From Lottia gigantea (Eukaryota > Mollusca > Gastropoda > Lottiidae), in the NCBI RefSeq assembly GCF_000327385.1, contig NW_008706772.1, forward strand, positions 212,329 to 276,328: 64,000 nucleotides of DNA. The letters run 5' to 3'. Numbering within the stretch: position 1 is the first letter of the stretch; each line of letters starts with the position of its first letter. This document shows positions 11,700 to 54,389 of the stretch, one piece after another. Position numbers and translations under genes: made by a program. The notes beneath the pieces are model-generated. The model was not told the DNA's origin. It was given only the letters and a program-made list of their open reading frames with translations, and ran no database searches.

Positions 11700-13516
11700 G
11701 AAATATGGTTCGTGATAATAAGTGCCTCGTTGGTGAAAACTGTATTTTTTTTATTAAGATATAAAAATCTCCTCTTTATTTTGTCATAATATAACAAGTT
11801 TTATGGTTGTCCTATCTTTCGCTTTTCCGACCACCCGTACAAAGTACGATCTGTGCCAATTTGAAAGTCACTGTGGTGGAAGGGAGTTTTTATTAAATCC
11901 TATTGATTTGTGTTTCTCCGGATCACCTCAAACGATTTTTAGGCTATGCTTGGATTTTGGTACACAATGCTACGATTATTTGCTATAATTTGTTTTTGGC
12001 AATGCTTTGTTTTGGGTATAATTTGTTGTTGGTACACCTCAAACGATTGTTGGGATATGATTTATCTTTGATGCACCTCAAACGATGTAATTATTGGGCT
12101 ACAACAACAGCCCTGGGACTGGGGGTACAAATAGGCAGAATGACTCTACGGGGTCACTGTCAAGGCTGAATTCAAAATGAGGCTACTTTGTCGTAAGCCT
12201 CTAATTGAGTGTCGTTGAGGGTTTCCCCCAAGAAACTTTTCGAAAAAATTAATTGATTTGGTGAATTCATACATATTTTGGGGCAAAAATGGATAGAAAC
12301 CATATTTCTAGATTGGTTTGAAAAAAAAAAAACAGTGGGTTTACAATATTGGGGGTGCAAACCATTTTTCTAGGGATGCAAATGCTGCCTTCCAGCTGTG
12401 ACTCCGCCACTCATCGCGTTGACCTAAAATGATTTAATACGACAGCTTATAATAACACCAATAATAATTATCTTTTATTATCAAAAACAGATAACATTGA
12501 TTAAGCTTATGCAAAAAGTATTAGTTCTTAAAACTTACATTATTTCTTCAAACTAAATGACAAAGAATAAAAAATTACCTTTTCAAAGTTACCATAAAAT
12601 CTACTTAATAACGGGTTGATTTCTTTTGAATGGTATCGATTGTAATGCAATCTTTACATAAGATTCTGCGGTGTTGTAAAATGAAATGATCGATTGTTAC
12701 AAACGATCGGAATTGTGGAATGTACATTTAACGTGTGACAAACGACCCTAACGCCTACTTGTAAATTGAGCGCTACCATCGATTTGGTTTCTTAATCTTA
12801 CGTTCGGAACATGAAAAGGAAATTCAACGAACATTCTAGTCAAAATAACTTTGTACAATAGAATTTAGTAATTTGGTTAACTAAATCTAAAATCGAGTAA
12901 ATGTAGGCATAATAATCAAACAAAAACAATAACAAAGAGTAAAAAATATTGTGTTCTGATTTTGCTTATACAATGTCTAAAAGACTTGTTAGAGTTCTAT
13001 ACCATTCGGTATAACATAACACTTAAAGCCGATTGTTTCTACAAGAGTGCTTACTATTGACATACATGATATACATGGTACTAAATGGTATTAAGTTGAC
13101 ATACCATGTACAACTTGACATTTAAATTGACATACATGCTATAAGATGCCACAAACATGGGACCATTTTGACTGAAACATAATATGGTACAGTTGAAACC
13201 TATGGCATACGATAACCGACGCCATTTAAATTGACATGCATGGTAACAAATGTAATACATATTCACATATTATGATGCAAGATATCATTTTATTGACGTA
13301 TATGGTAATAATCTGAAGCCATTTCAAATGACATGCAGTCTACCGAATGTCAACTAATCTATCCGGAACGGGTATGGTTCACTTAAAGCGGGCCAATTTT
13401 AAGGCAGTGTAAACGCAGCTTATAAAATCAACATACATGACAATCGACGCCACTTAAATTGACATACATGGTAACAAATGTAATACATATTCACATATTA
13501 TGATGCAAGATATCAT
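11700..13516. other. Gene-free interval between the 260-aa gene and the protease gene
   Basis: Noncoding. A loose repeat of 'cacctcaaacgat' recurs three times between 11925 and 12090. A worn hAT-like MITE follows (listed). The rest is AT-rich with no exon-like open frame. Confidence 0.5.
12100..12412. mobile_element. Worn hAT-like MITE (same family as 38859)
   Basis: Left part 'gggactgggggtacaa' and right end 'gtgactccgccact' match the ends of the 38859-39079 element, and 'tttctaggga' and 'tgaattcaaaatg' are shared inside. I do not see a matching target duplication, so this is an older copy. Confidence 0.6.
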
Positions 13517-13590
13517 TTTATTGACGTATATGGTAATAATCTGATGCCATTTCAAATGGCATACAGTCTACCGAATGCCAACTAAACTGT
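13060..13590. repeat. Local 'ttgacatacatggta' repeats with a ~130-bp direct duplication
   Basis: A roughly 130-bp block at 13229-13358 recurs almost unchanged at 13458-13586. Both copies sit in a field of short degenerate 'ttgacatacatg' repeats. The block lies about 640-1000 nt past the protease stop codon, so it may fall in its 3' UTR or just beyond. Confidence 0.85.
13517..13522 (-). terminator. Possible distal poly(A) signal of the protease gene
   Basis: The minus strand reads AATAAA here, about 700 nt past the stop. I found no AATAAA or ATTAAA closer downstream of the stop. The hexamer is inside the duplicated block, so a second copy lies about 230 nt further on. Confidence 0.25.
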
Positions 13591-13754
13591 CATACAGACA
13601 GAGTGATATTATTTGTATATTATTATAATCAGGCTATATAACAATAACATTCATATTAGATAACGTAATAAGTATTATACAAAAGTATATACATGTACAC
13701 ATGTGGCGGCCCTTTCATTTGGAATAAGGTTATCAGACACCATGTATCCATACT

Positions 13755-13985
13755 CTTTGCTACGAAGTGGTTAATAGCCCCTGCCTATCCAGTAAACAGT
13801 ACCTGGATCACACCATTTCAGACATCAGCGTACAGCACTCGTTGAAATACAACCGAATTTACTCTTGGCTACCTACATAGCGGTTAATAGCCCCTGCCTA
13901 TCCAGTTTACAGTAGCTGAATACTGGATTACACCTTTTCAGACACCATCGTACAGCTGCACTCGTTGAAATACAACCGACTTTGT
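13755..13985. repeat. Tandem pair of ~115-bp units
   Basis: A unit holding 'gttaatagcccctgcctatc', 'catttcagaca' and 'cactcgttgaaatacaaccga' occurs twice, starting near 13768 and 13882. It is just downstream of the protease stop codon. No function seen. Confidence 0.85.
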
Positions 13986-14227
13986 CACAGACAAAAATAA
14001 TGAAAATCCCAATTATGTTGCTTTATAATCCTTAGTCGTCACACCAAGGAATCTACACAGTACATGGAACGAATACAATAATTATTTTCCCGCTATTTTC
14101 CGCCATTTTCTGATTTCCCGCCAATCACTTTTTCAATAGAAAATGAAGTCTATTTTAAACAGTTTCCCGTAAATTATAACTGGCCTATATATACACATAA
14201 TTAAAATTGTTGTTAGTGGAAGATTAT

Positions 14228-44399
<30,172 letters not shown>

Positions 44400-45900
44400 T
44401 TTTGTAATCCGATCTCTTTAATTATCTATTAAAACAAATCCTATCACATTCAATCACAGTAAAAAGCCTAAAACATGTTAAATAAATCAATCAAGATAAA
44501 CTTGAATCTCCGCCATTCTTTCCCATTTTAATCAACCCAAGCAAACAATTCCTTCGTCATGATTGTACACTTGAGCAAAATTTGAAATAACTTCACTGAA
44601 GTTGTAGTGTTCCGATAGTCATTTCAACAACACTTGAGCCTTAATAAAATTTATTCCATCCTTGCTTCATTTCTATTCAAACAAATCACACAAATTTCAA
44701 TCTAAACCCTTTTACCCCGAACATATCCTAACACCACAAATTTGAGTTTGATCATTAATATACCCATTCGCGCCAAATTTCCATTACGAGTGCCTATATA
44801 GACACTCTAATGGGTAAGAGAAGGAGAATTTTCGCGCCACCGATCACTTCATTGCCAAGCGTCAACTAGATTGTTGTCAGACGACAGTAAGGTACAATTG
44901 GCCGCATCAAAATTCAATACTCGCCTACTGACAAGAAATATCTATGAAAGAAGGCCGACAACATTACAATAATAAGTAAAAATTTCCGCGAAAAGTCGAT
45001 GAATCGTATTTGCAGACGACATATTTTTATTTTCCATCTCCACCTTAATTAGCTTGATGAAAGGATTTTATGGTTCAAGTGTTCCCATTCTCGTATCTTA
45101 ATCCGATAGTTATCCTATTATCAGAATATGTTTATAGACAGAATACATGCTATAGACGTATCATTATCAATGATAGAAGGCGGTCCTCCTACGAAACGGA
45201 ACGGCATGGCCAACAGCTCACTGAACGAATCCAATAGACCCAGAAATCGGATGACATATACAACTTTTTTACGTTCCTTTACCAAACTATTTATTTTAAG
45301 AAAAATAAAAATGAAACATTAGGCTTACAATTAAGTATTTACCAAATTTCCTAAAGCGAAAACAAATTCTTTTAGTCCTTAGGAATAATTTAAATTTTAT
45401 AACGAAATTCAAAATCAAACTCAAACTTTTAGGTTACAAATACCAAAACGAATAAAAAACTTTCGGAGATCAAAAATAAGAAACCGGAAACACACCATAC
45501 ATTTAGAAAAAATAAGCTTTTACAAGCGTTGATTGTACGAAACTACAAATGCTTCGGTCTCGACGATACAAGGTTATATCACCTTAAATAAATCAAGAAA
45601 AGGTCATAACGTAATTTTAATTGCATTTCGATGTCAAAATTGGCATATATCTGAATAAAGAAGTCAATATGAAATTTATATAACATTACACGGTATAACT
45701 TTTACACTTCCGATTTATCACTTTCTGTTAACTTAACAAAGTAACATCATTCTTGGTTTTTCCATTGTGTCAATAGAAGATGTAATCTTTGCTTATGAAA
45801 ATTCATTGGTTTATAATTCAAAATATTTCTCAACATAACGATATGTAGCTTTAAACTCTATATTTAAAATTTATTACAGGACATTCAAAGCACACCAATA
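44400..45900. other. 5' flank of the protease gene
   Basis: This holds the 5' leader and probable promoter. I could not fix a TATA box or initiator with confidence, and no CpG-rich patch stands out. In-frame TAA at 44420-44418 closes the reading frame upstream of the start. Confidence 0.4.
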
Positions 45901-45907
45901 AATCCCA

Positions 45908-46135
45908 CTTAAAGGGATTTACCTATGTAACCTAAATATAGTCTTGAGAAGGATTACGACTCGTCTTTTTAACTTTTAAACGCGGATAATTCTGGACACA
46001 CATAGATTTGCAGGCTCAAATTTCGAAGGTGAGTTGTGAACACTATTTCAGATTGGCTTAACTAACAAATTCCCATTTCTGACACTAAAGTATGATTGGT
46101 CAAAAAACAAATAAGTGTGGCATCTGTCCCTTTAA
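45908..46135. mobile_element. TTAA-flanked MITE family A, short form
   Basis: Starts TTAAAGGGATTT and ends 'ctgtccctttaa'. It carries 'cgactcgtctttttaac', 'cggataattctggacacaca' and 'gtgagttgtgaacactattt'. Internally shortened relative to the 34745 copy. Confidence 0.8.
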
Positions 46136-46139
46136 AGAG

Positions 46140-47670
46140 TAATACAAGTACGAGTTTCTGCAATCTTTAGATACTGATAGAACAATAGAAAATTATCATT
46201 GCAATTTTCAAAATGATCTTTTAGGGTGATGCTTTGCAATGAAGAATCTTAATTGTTTGTGAGTTGTGGGTGGGTTAAAAGAATGGAGGCAATATCTGCA
46301 CAGGAAACCCATAACGACCTGTTTTAGCTTTAGGCTATCGTTTCTATCTTAGTCCGTTTTCATTTGATTGTAGACGGACTGTACGTTCAATTTCTTTGTC
46401 TGAAAAGTTCAGCTATATACGTACACAAAAACGATGAGTGTGCGCCCACGGACACAAGATGATCGGGACCCCATTCCCGGGAAACATAATGCTCTCTCTT
46501 GCTTTATTTCTGGAGATGGGTGTAGGGGACTGTGGACTTGATTTAACCAATCTGTATGGTAGTTGAGCCACTGTCCTCCCATCAGATGAAGATCGAGGCG
46601 GTTGTAGCTATTTAACTATCGAAAGGATATTGCGCTGGTCGGATTTCATGTGGATTAATCTGCCCATACACTATGTCTATATCCATAGTCTTAGCGTTGC
46701 CTACACAATTAATGAGCAGAAATATCAATATAAACTGCAGTAGAAATAAAGATGAAATCTATGCTAATGTGGACTAAATACAGATCTAGTCAACAGGCCA
46801 AATATTCATTTCTTTCATAGTATTCATAGAAAAGATGGTAGTCTTCCATTCTAATAGGAATATGATGAGATGAATCTAATCACAGGGATTTCCAGCCATC
46901 CTTTCCGTTTATTCGTATCGTCTGCATATAAAACGAACAAATCAAAGCAACTTCATCCAGTTCAACAGGTCTTTAGATTGGCAGAATGACTGTACATAGA
47001 CTTGATTGGATGGGCCAATCGTATTCAACCAATCAGTGACATAGTGGATCGATCTCTTTATAAGTGTATGATGCGTTGATGATCGGGGCACATTCATCCT
47101 TAGACTGATCTTTGACGTCAATAGAAATGACGTTTTCTTATGAATCAAATTCTTCCACTTCAGCAGTTTGTATCTTGCACTTGGCATCAAGCAAGTACAT
47201 AGCCGACCCTGTGTCACCATTCTGTCAATTCTAACACGTCACGATTCCGTTACTCTTCCAGCAAATTCTGATTATATAGCAAGGGACATCTGTCTTCACT
47301 TTTGACGGTATAAATGTTAAAATTATCAGCTTTCATGTAAATGATATTATAGAGAAACGTTATTCGAAACGTCCCAATTATAGCATTCAAAAAGGTTTTG
47401 ATCTTGTGTTAGCAGATCAAAGGAATGGACGATATTGCTTTGAGATAAATTCCAACAGAGAAATTACAAAACATAGTTTATTTCATTATGATATAATTTG
47501 ACATTTCATTCTTTTTCATCTACTTTAAAATCTTTCTGTACAGAAACCCATGTGGAGATTGTATTTTTTTACTTCAGAAAATTGCCTCAACACTTTGCGC
47601 TTTCGTTTAACAATTGTTCTTAAACCGTAACAAGTTTCCACTCCATTGTTCCTCTTTCATGCTATATGGA
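46140..47670. other. Intergenic, possible second SINE family fragment
   Basis: No gene can be supported. The stretch 46517-46582 ('ggtagttgagccactgtc' on the plus strand) recurs at 54880-54933 and, inverted, near 48671. On the minus strand it gives 'gacagtggctcaactacc' followed by 'ggttgaacc'-like sequence, reminiscent of tRNA A and B boxes. A protein-like open stretch on the minus strand at 46942-47220 has no recognised relatives. Confidence 0.35.
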
Positions 47671-47679
47671 CAATAGATT

Positions 47680-48312
47680 TTCAGCTAATGTCATGGATGA
47701 TGGTTTTTCAGCTAATGTCATGAATGATAGATTTTCAGTTAATGTCATGGATTATAGATTTTCACTTTATGTCATAAGATGATAGATTTTCAGCTACTGT
47801 CATGTATGATAGATTTTCAGTTAATGTCATGGATTATAGATTTTCACTTTATGTCAAAGATGATAGATTTTCAGCTACTGTCATGTATGATAGATTTTCA
47901 GCTAATGTCAAGGAACATGTCAAGGATAATAAATGTCAGCTACTGCCATGGATGACGGTTTTCAGTTATTGTCATGGATGACGGTTTTCAGTTAACGTCA
48001 TGGATAATAGGTTTTCAGCTAACGTCAAGGAAGATAGATATTCAGCTAATGTCATCGATTGTAGATTTTCAAATGTCATGGATTATAGATTTCCAACTAA
48101 TGTCATGATGGTTTTGAGTTTATGTCATGGATAATAGATTTTCAGCCAATGTCAAGAAAGATAGATTGTCAAATGCCACGGATTATAGATTTTCAACTAA
48201 TGTCATGTTGGTTTTAAACTAATGTCATGTTGGTTTTAAACTAATGCCATGGATTATAGATTTTCATCTAATGTCATTGATTATAGGTTTTCAAATAATG
48301 TCATGGATGATA
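47680..48312. repeat. ~27-bp minisatellite, about 23 copies
   Basis: Degenerate unit 'gattttcagctaatgtcatg' plus 'gatgata'. Copies differ by substitutions and small indels, so this array is older than the 25-bp array in intron 1. It is intergenic, upstream of the protease gene. Confidence 0.95.
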
Positions 48313-48635
48313 ATAACGTGGGCATTAAGCTATGAAAGAGTCAACATGTTTCGGACTATATAACCAAGCCATTAAATCTAAAAGCAGATCTAAGTAAATG
48401 CAATAGAACACAAGATTATGTACTTAACTTCAAGTGCCTCAATATAGTATCTAACGAGCTTTAACATTATCCTTGTTTAAAGCCATTTATTTAGACAGGT
48501 AATTGTGTTATTGATAATTGCAGTGCATTATGAACTTTTATAGGCTATAACTCTATGGTCATTTGGTTACAGAGATAGTAACGAGGACGAATTGTGAGCC
48601 AAAGAGGAAGCGCAACTCCTTTTATATCACCTCAT

Positions 48636-48807
48636 CAGTGGCGTTTCTATAAATCATTGGGTGAAGGGACAGTGGCTAAACTACAGCGACGGGTTGAACC
48701 AAGTTCACGGGTCCCCAACAACCAGAAAAAATGAAGGAGAGCTCATGCTAAAAAACCGGGCTGGTCTCCTTTCTTGGAGGGTGTGGAGGGACTAGAAACG
48801 CCGCTAG
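48636..48807. mobile_element. hAT-like MITE, CAGTGGCGTTTCTA ends
   Basis: The terminal inverted repeats are CAGTGGCGTTTCTA and TAGAAACGCCGCTAG. I do not see a clear 8-bp duplication. The same terminus appears alone at 20833. A tRNA-like 'acagtggctaaactacagcg' stretch lies inside. Confidence 0.7.
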
Positions 48808-49211
48808 ATATCATACAATAACGATTCTTCGTAGCAGATGGTTAAGAACCTGTCACAATGGGAATCTACTTCTACTTTATGAAAATTCAGAAATATAACC
48901 AGAAATATTTGCTGTTCAACGGAAAAACAAGGCGATTATTATGGTCTAATATGTTCACTAGAAGAGCGCCCGGACTCTGATTCTGGACACAATAGAAGAA
49001 AATCAAATTCCAGTCAGGTCTAGACCTCCAGATATATCATTATTAATAATCCAATCTAAACCTTCTCCCATTGTCAACATAGATCATATGATCCTATATC
49101 AACACTAATATCAATGGAATCTATATGGTTCTCATCCATTTATCATGGTATTAGGTATTCAAACCTTGATATGATTAAAGCAGCTTGACCTTTACAGAGC
49201 AGAACTTCTGA

Positions 49212-49422
49212 AAGGTCACGATTCGCTATTTTCGGGGTTAATTTGAATATTGGTCTATAGTCTGCAGAAGTACTAGAAGTGGGCGAAATCCCTTCAAATA
49301 TACCTCAAATTAGGAATTTTCTTTCTATTTCTGTACATGTCTTTTCTATATGACGGAGCCTCAACAAAAGACGACTCGTCTTTTTAACTTTTTAACTTAA
49401 TTCTGGACACACGTGGAATTGG
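49212..49422. mobile_element. Partial family A MITE
   Basis: Shares 'gcagaagtactagaa', 'cccttcaaatatacctca' and 'gactcgtctttttaac' with other family A copies; both ends worn. Confidence 0.65.
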
Positions 49423-49439
49423 CCATAAGAATACTTAAT

Positions 49440-50920
49440 ATGGAAAGTAAACAAATGATAGGATCAATAATTAGTCGTATTTAAGATTACTGCTGTAAAA
49501 TTAAAACAACGAATCAAACGCCCCGGTTATAATTGCCACAGTTGCAGGAGATCAGCCTATTTGTAATTTTACTGCTATTCTTTGAGTATAGTGTCTAATA
49601 TTGGATCCATGTTTTTCTTTTAATGGACCATTAACATTAAAGTACAATATTTCCAAAAATTGTGACAAACAGTTTAATTCATGCATTCGTTGATTGGTTC
49701 CTTTAAGATTTCTATGTGGCATATCTCCAGTCCAAGATATCGAACATTGGTTCCCAAAGCAGTTCTAGAAGCAGATGATGATACCGGTGGCATTTACCAC
49801 AAAGTTTATAGGATTTTTCATTGATATACTAGGCATTTAATGACCAGGTCGAAACATCCAATTTGATATGGCTGTCACATCTTGTCTGATCCTGTCTTTA
49901 AATGATTTACGTGTATCGAATAAAGTGTAATATCTTGACCTCACTTAATATCTAATTGTCATGACTTTCAATCTTTCAGATATCCTCCGACCAGCCCACA
50001 AGCGTTCGATTAAAATCTATCGAAATTTCTTAGTGGCGACGTCAGCCGTGGATGGTGGTTGAGATTCCAAATTCGGCAGCTCTGTGGAAGCACCACAGTC
50101 ACACGCATCTCATGATGCGTCTGAGAGGATCTTTCCAAGAAAGTTTTTGAAGAATTAGAATTGATTTAATGTATACTGACTCAAATTTTGTGGCGAAAAC
50201 TTGGGTGTTACGTCCTACTCGTCTATGCCTCATATAGCGCTATTGACGACGGACTACGCAGTGCAAATATAGAAACGTCTGCAATTGCAGGGACATTGAC
50301 CTATTCTTTTTTCATAGCAAAATGTCGTTGGATAATAACATTTCTCATACGTCTAAGCCAGTTAAAGATAGTGTAGGTCTGAAGTGTAGAATTATATTCC
50401 TTCATAGCCCCTCCCCATCAGTGAACTTTTCATAAATAGATTAGTCTGAGAAGAAACCATAGACTGTTGGTCTGAGACTGTGCTTCAAGATGGTTTACGT
50501 CTGTCAAATGAAGTGTAATATCAAACTATAATAAGAATACTGAATGACATGTAAAAGAGGTGATTTTTTCGAGAATTAATAAATGATCAATAAGATTATT
50601 CTAATTGATCGACGTTCTGTCAAACTGACTTCTAATAACAGCCTTTGATATAGACTGGGTATATATGTTTCTACAGTATCTGATCAATACTGTACTTATA
50701 TCAGAGAACCGGTTTTGTCTTTTTTAAAAAGTATAGTAAAAATATAATAATGGTAATTATAAATGACTATAATTAATAGCCGGGAACCGCCCAGTGTTTA
50801 AACCACTAGAGAAAAAATACAACCGAGTTCACTGCATTTATAGAGATAGTTCCTCTAAGGTTGATTTGAAAGAGCGTGGGTATATTCTAAACGATTTTTA
50901 CGAAACAGGCTTTATGTCGA
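49440..50920. other. Intergenic, nothing recognised
   Basis: AT-rich DNA without repeats or coding signal that I can name. Confidence 0.45.
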
Positions 50921-50929
50921 AGTACCTCC

Positions 50930-51593
50930 AGGTTTAAGAAGTGCTCCATGTTTGCCCAGTAGATGCAAAACATGTCCCTTTATATCAGAAACTCATTATT
51001 TTGTAAACAACTCTACGAATAAAAGGTACCCGATCCAGGAACATCTAACATGTGAATATTTGAATGTAATATATTTAATTTCATGCAACAATTCCCCATA
51101 TAATATGTAGGAGAAACTAAGAATAATTTACGAACTAGTTTAATGCTCATAGGTCGGATATCAAATTACAGAAAGACAAGCCTGTTTCTAATCATTTCAA
51201 CCTCGACGACCATTCAATAGACGATCTCACTCTGATCCCAATTGAGCGCATAGAAATTGACTTGCCTGAAGATGAAACTACCAAATTCCATCAATCTAGG
51301 GAAGCCCATTGGATTGAGACATTGAATACAGCAAGACCTATAGGACTAAATATTCATCATAATGTAGGCATAGCACCTTTTGTTGTCCCGTTCAATACAA
51401 CCAGCAATCGAGCAAGCAAGATAGTTCATGTCCACTATAAGAGCCTTCAAGAGAAATTCCCCCATGTCTATAAGCAGAAAATGATAGTTGCATATTCAAA
51501 AAATAAGAACTTAAATGATAATATTGTTCATAGTAAACAAAACAATCAGTACATAACAGATACTAAACTTCTCGCCCATTTCAGATCAGAATA
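50930..51593 (+). mobile_element. Penelope-like retroelement 3' fragment (GIY-YIG region), broken
   Basis: The translated fragments show a zinc-knuckle-like CKTCPFI stretch, LTCEYLNVIYLISC, a YVGETKNNLRT motif and HRSDIKLQKDKPVSNHFN, then REAHWIETLNTARPIGLNI. This order is typical of the GIY-YIG endonuclease at the C terminus of Penelope-like elements. A tail follows (FVVPFNTTSNRASKIVHVHY, YSKNKNLNDNIVHSKQ). The reverse transcriptase part is absent. The copy is broken in a few places and looks old. Confidence 0.65.
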
Positions 51594-51903
51594 GAAGAAA
51601 ACCCAATCAAGACCCTTAATCCTAATTTCTAAATAAAGTGTCTGCTCCACCCTAGGCCTGTACATTTGGTAGAATCAAACCCTCCCTTCCCCGAAAACCA
51701 AATATTTGGATTTGTCAACCAGGTTTTCCCTGTCAGAGATACAGGTCGGAAGGACAGAAATGAAAAAATGGTATATTCTTTCAGATTAGACAATGCACTT
51801 GTGGTGCTCATACAAGTCACAACCTTATGCTCAATAAGCAAAATGGTACATCGACTTTTTAACTTTTTTCTACTTTTCGTAAGTAATCTTTCTAATTCTA
51901 TCC

Positions 51904-52092
51904 CAGTGAGTTGGACACTTGCTCGCTAACCTCGGTCCAGGTTCAATGTCGGTATAATAGATATGGTCGTTCGGATGGGGAAATAAACCGATGTCCCGTG
52001 TTCTCCAGACTAGACAATTGGAAATGCCGCTGTCCTTGCTGTCTTCATTAGACCAGGTGGAGAAAAGTAGGACGTAAAACTCCATTGATTTG
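51904..52092 (+). mobile_element. tRNA-headed SINE, internally shortened
   Basis: 'cagtgagttggacacttgct' and 'cgctaacctcggtccaggtt' (head), 'tggtcgttcggatgggg' (body) and 'gtaaaactccattgatt' (tail) match the 29509 copy with a deletion in the middle. Confidence 0.75.
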
Positions 52093-52370
52093 ATTTAATT
52101 TCTAATTTTGGCGTGTCATATAAATAGGTGATTGTCGACTTTCGAAAGCATCTGATCGTATGAAAGCTGAAGAAAAAAAACTTCCGATTTCCATTTTCTG
52201 TTTTTAAAGTAAACATAGAAATTACATTTCAATAATATTTAACATGCAATATTGTATAGTTTTCCAATTACTTTTCTATGTATAGAAAACCAAATACCGC
52301 ATTGCCATGACCTCAATTCCAAACAGTTTGTCAATTTCTCTTGCTTTGTCAAAGTCTCCGAAGGAATGTC

Positions 52371-52511
52371 TTAACATACGTTATTTATCGTTTTAAAAAC
52401 CGTCAAATTGAACAAGTAAATTGGTTGACTTAAAATTCATTGCCAACGTTTAGAATTTAATTGGAAAGCTTTGACTTATATTGATGACATGTTAACACAA
52501 GATCAGTCTAC
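52371..52511. repeat. Dispersed repeat, partner of 38239
   Basis: Longer version of the repeat at 38239-38350, with an extra 'ttggttgacttaaaattcat' stretch. Unclassified. Confidence 0.8.
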
Positions 52512-52519
52512 TTGAGCAG

Positions 52520-53630
52520 ATTCTCAATATAACTTTGGTTAAAGTAACACACTGTGGACATTGTGGCCGCAAGAATTGTCATAACAGATGTCGGGCCAAT
52601 CTAGGTAACGAAAGGGACACAAAATCGTCTCGATCAGTGAAGGTAAATGTAGGCTTGGGATCAATGGCGAGATTTACACCGCCTTGTCGAATCAAAATTA
52701 ACCAAGTACGATTATAGATGTTCGCTAATTCCAACTGATCATGTATGTCAATGACCAGTCGCTTTTAGTTCGTTTACTCGTTTATTACATTTTATCTTTA
52801 CCAAGTTGACCAAATTTTACTTTTCATTGGCTTATATTGCAGACCATCCCAGAGTCCTAAACGAAAAACGCAAATAACACGATTCTGTTGTTTACATGGT
52901 ATTTGAAATAAGTTTGCTAAACCTTGGTACAAAATATTGCAAGAAAAGATTTTTTAAAAAGGCAAAGACATGAGGATAATGCTTGCAATCTAGTGAAGTC
53001 AAGAGCTTGTCACGTGTCTGTCTCAGTAGGACATCTTTTTGGTTCTGTTTTAATATTTCTATATCGCTCTACACTATTTAACAGTGAAAATATTTTGTTA
53101 TTGAAGTCAAATACAGTCAAATATATAGAAGAAATCAAAGACATTATATATAATAAGAGCAATGTTGGTGTCTAACCTGATAGTTAGTAGAGTAAATTAC
53201 AGATGTTCAATGAGGATTTGGAGTTATGCAAATAGGATCTATAGAAGCGGTCTCGGTGCATATAATAACCTTTGTACAATCCCTTTAAAGCTCAGTAACA
53301 CAGCTGACAAGTTAACTGATAGTACAACTGTCATACATTTATCTTTAAATGGACCACTGCATCACTCGTTCCTTCAAAAGCCAATTAAATTATCAGAAAA
53401 GATATTTCCAATCGTTATAATAATTATGTAAGAACGTCTGCCATCGATCAGTGGCCTCTTACAGTGTCATCTTGAGACGATGTGCTATTATAATGATACT
53501 CTGTGTTGCAGAAAAATCTCGTAATAGGCTTGGTTACACTAAAAACAATCAATAGCAAGTAGTAGGTTCATATGTAACTTAGTCAAGTCCCTTTGATCTT
53601 AGTAACTGATATCAGCTTCTTGTTACGACA
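52520..53630. other. Intergenic, nothing recognised
   Basis: Short open frames occur on both strands but none has a recognisable domain or splice context. Confidence 0.45.
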
Positions 53631-53649
53631 TTATTCAGTATTTAAAAAA

Positions 53650-54386
53650 AGACCAATATTAAGAACATGTTCTCCTACTTTAGTAATTGATACATGACCA
53701 ATATTAAGAACATGTTCTCATATATTAGTAATGGATACAAGACCAATGTTTAGAATATGTTCTCCTAATCCAGTAATTGATACAAGACCAATATTGAGAA
53801 CATGTTCTACTTTAGTAATTGATACATGACCAATATTAAGAATATGTTCTCCTACTTTAGTAATTGATACAAGACCAATATTGAGAACATATTTTCCTAC
53901 TTTAGTAATTGATACGAGACCAATATTTAGAACATGTTCTTCTACTTTAGTAATTTATACAAGACCAATATTGAGAACATCTTCTCCTACTTTAGTAATT
54001 CATACATGACCAATATTAAGAACATGTTCTCCTAGTAATTGATACAAGACCAATATTGAGAACATGTTCTCCTACTTTAGTAATTGATACAAGACCAATG
54101 TTCAGAATATGTTCTCATACTCTATTAATTGATACAAGACCGATGTTTAGAACGTGTTCTCCTACTTTAGTAATTGATACAAGACCAATATTAAGTACAT
54201 TCTCCTACTTTAGTAATTGATACAAGACCAATATTGAGAACATGTTTTCCTACTTTAGTAATTGATACAAGACCAATATTTAGAACATGTTCTCCTAATC
54301 CAGTACTTGATACAAGACCAATATTGAGAACATGTTCTCGTACTTTAGTAATTGATACATGACCAATATTGAGAACATGTATTTTG
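53650..54386. repeat. ~45-bp minisatellite with a palindromic core, ~17 copies
   Basis: Unit 'tactttagtaattgatacaa' then 'gaccaatattgagaacatgt' then 'tctcc'. Each unit carries a core related to the 12-bp palindrome AGAACATGTTCT; by eye eight copies are perfect. The units are otherwise similar with small indels. Confidence 0.95.
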
Positions 54387-54389
54387 AAT

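Noticed and set aside
13229-13586. Pair of long terminal repeats
   Set aside because: The duplicated blocks are only ~130 bp, 100 bp apart, and enclose nothing that resembles an LTR element.
46942-47220. 92-residue minus-strand frame with protein-like texture
   Set aside because: Another frame of the same stretch looks equally protein-like, no splice sites fit, and I recognise nothing in either.
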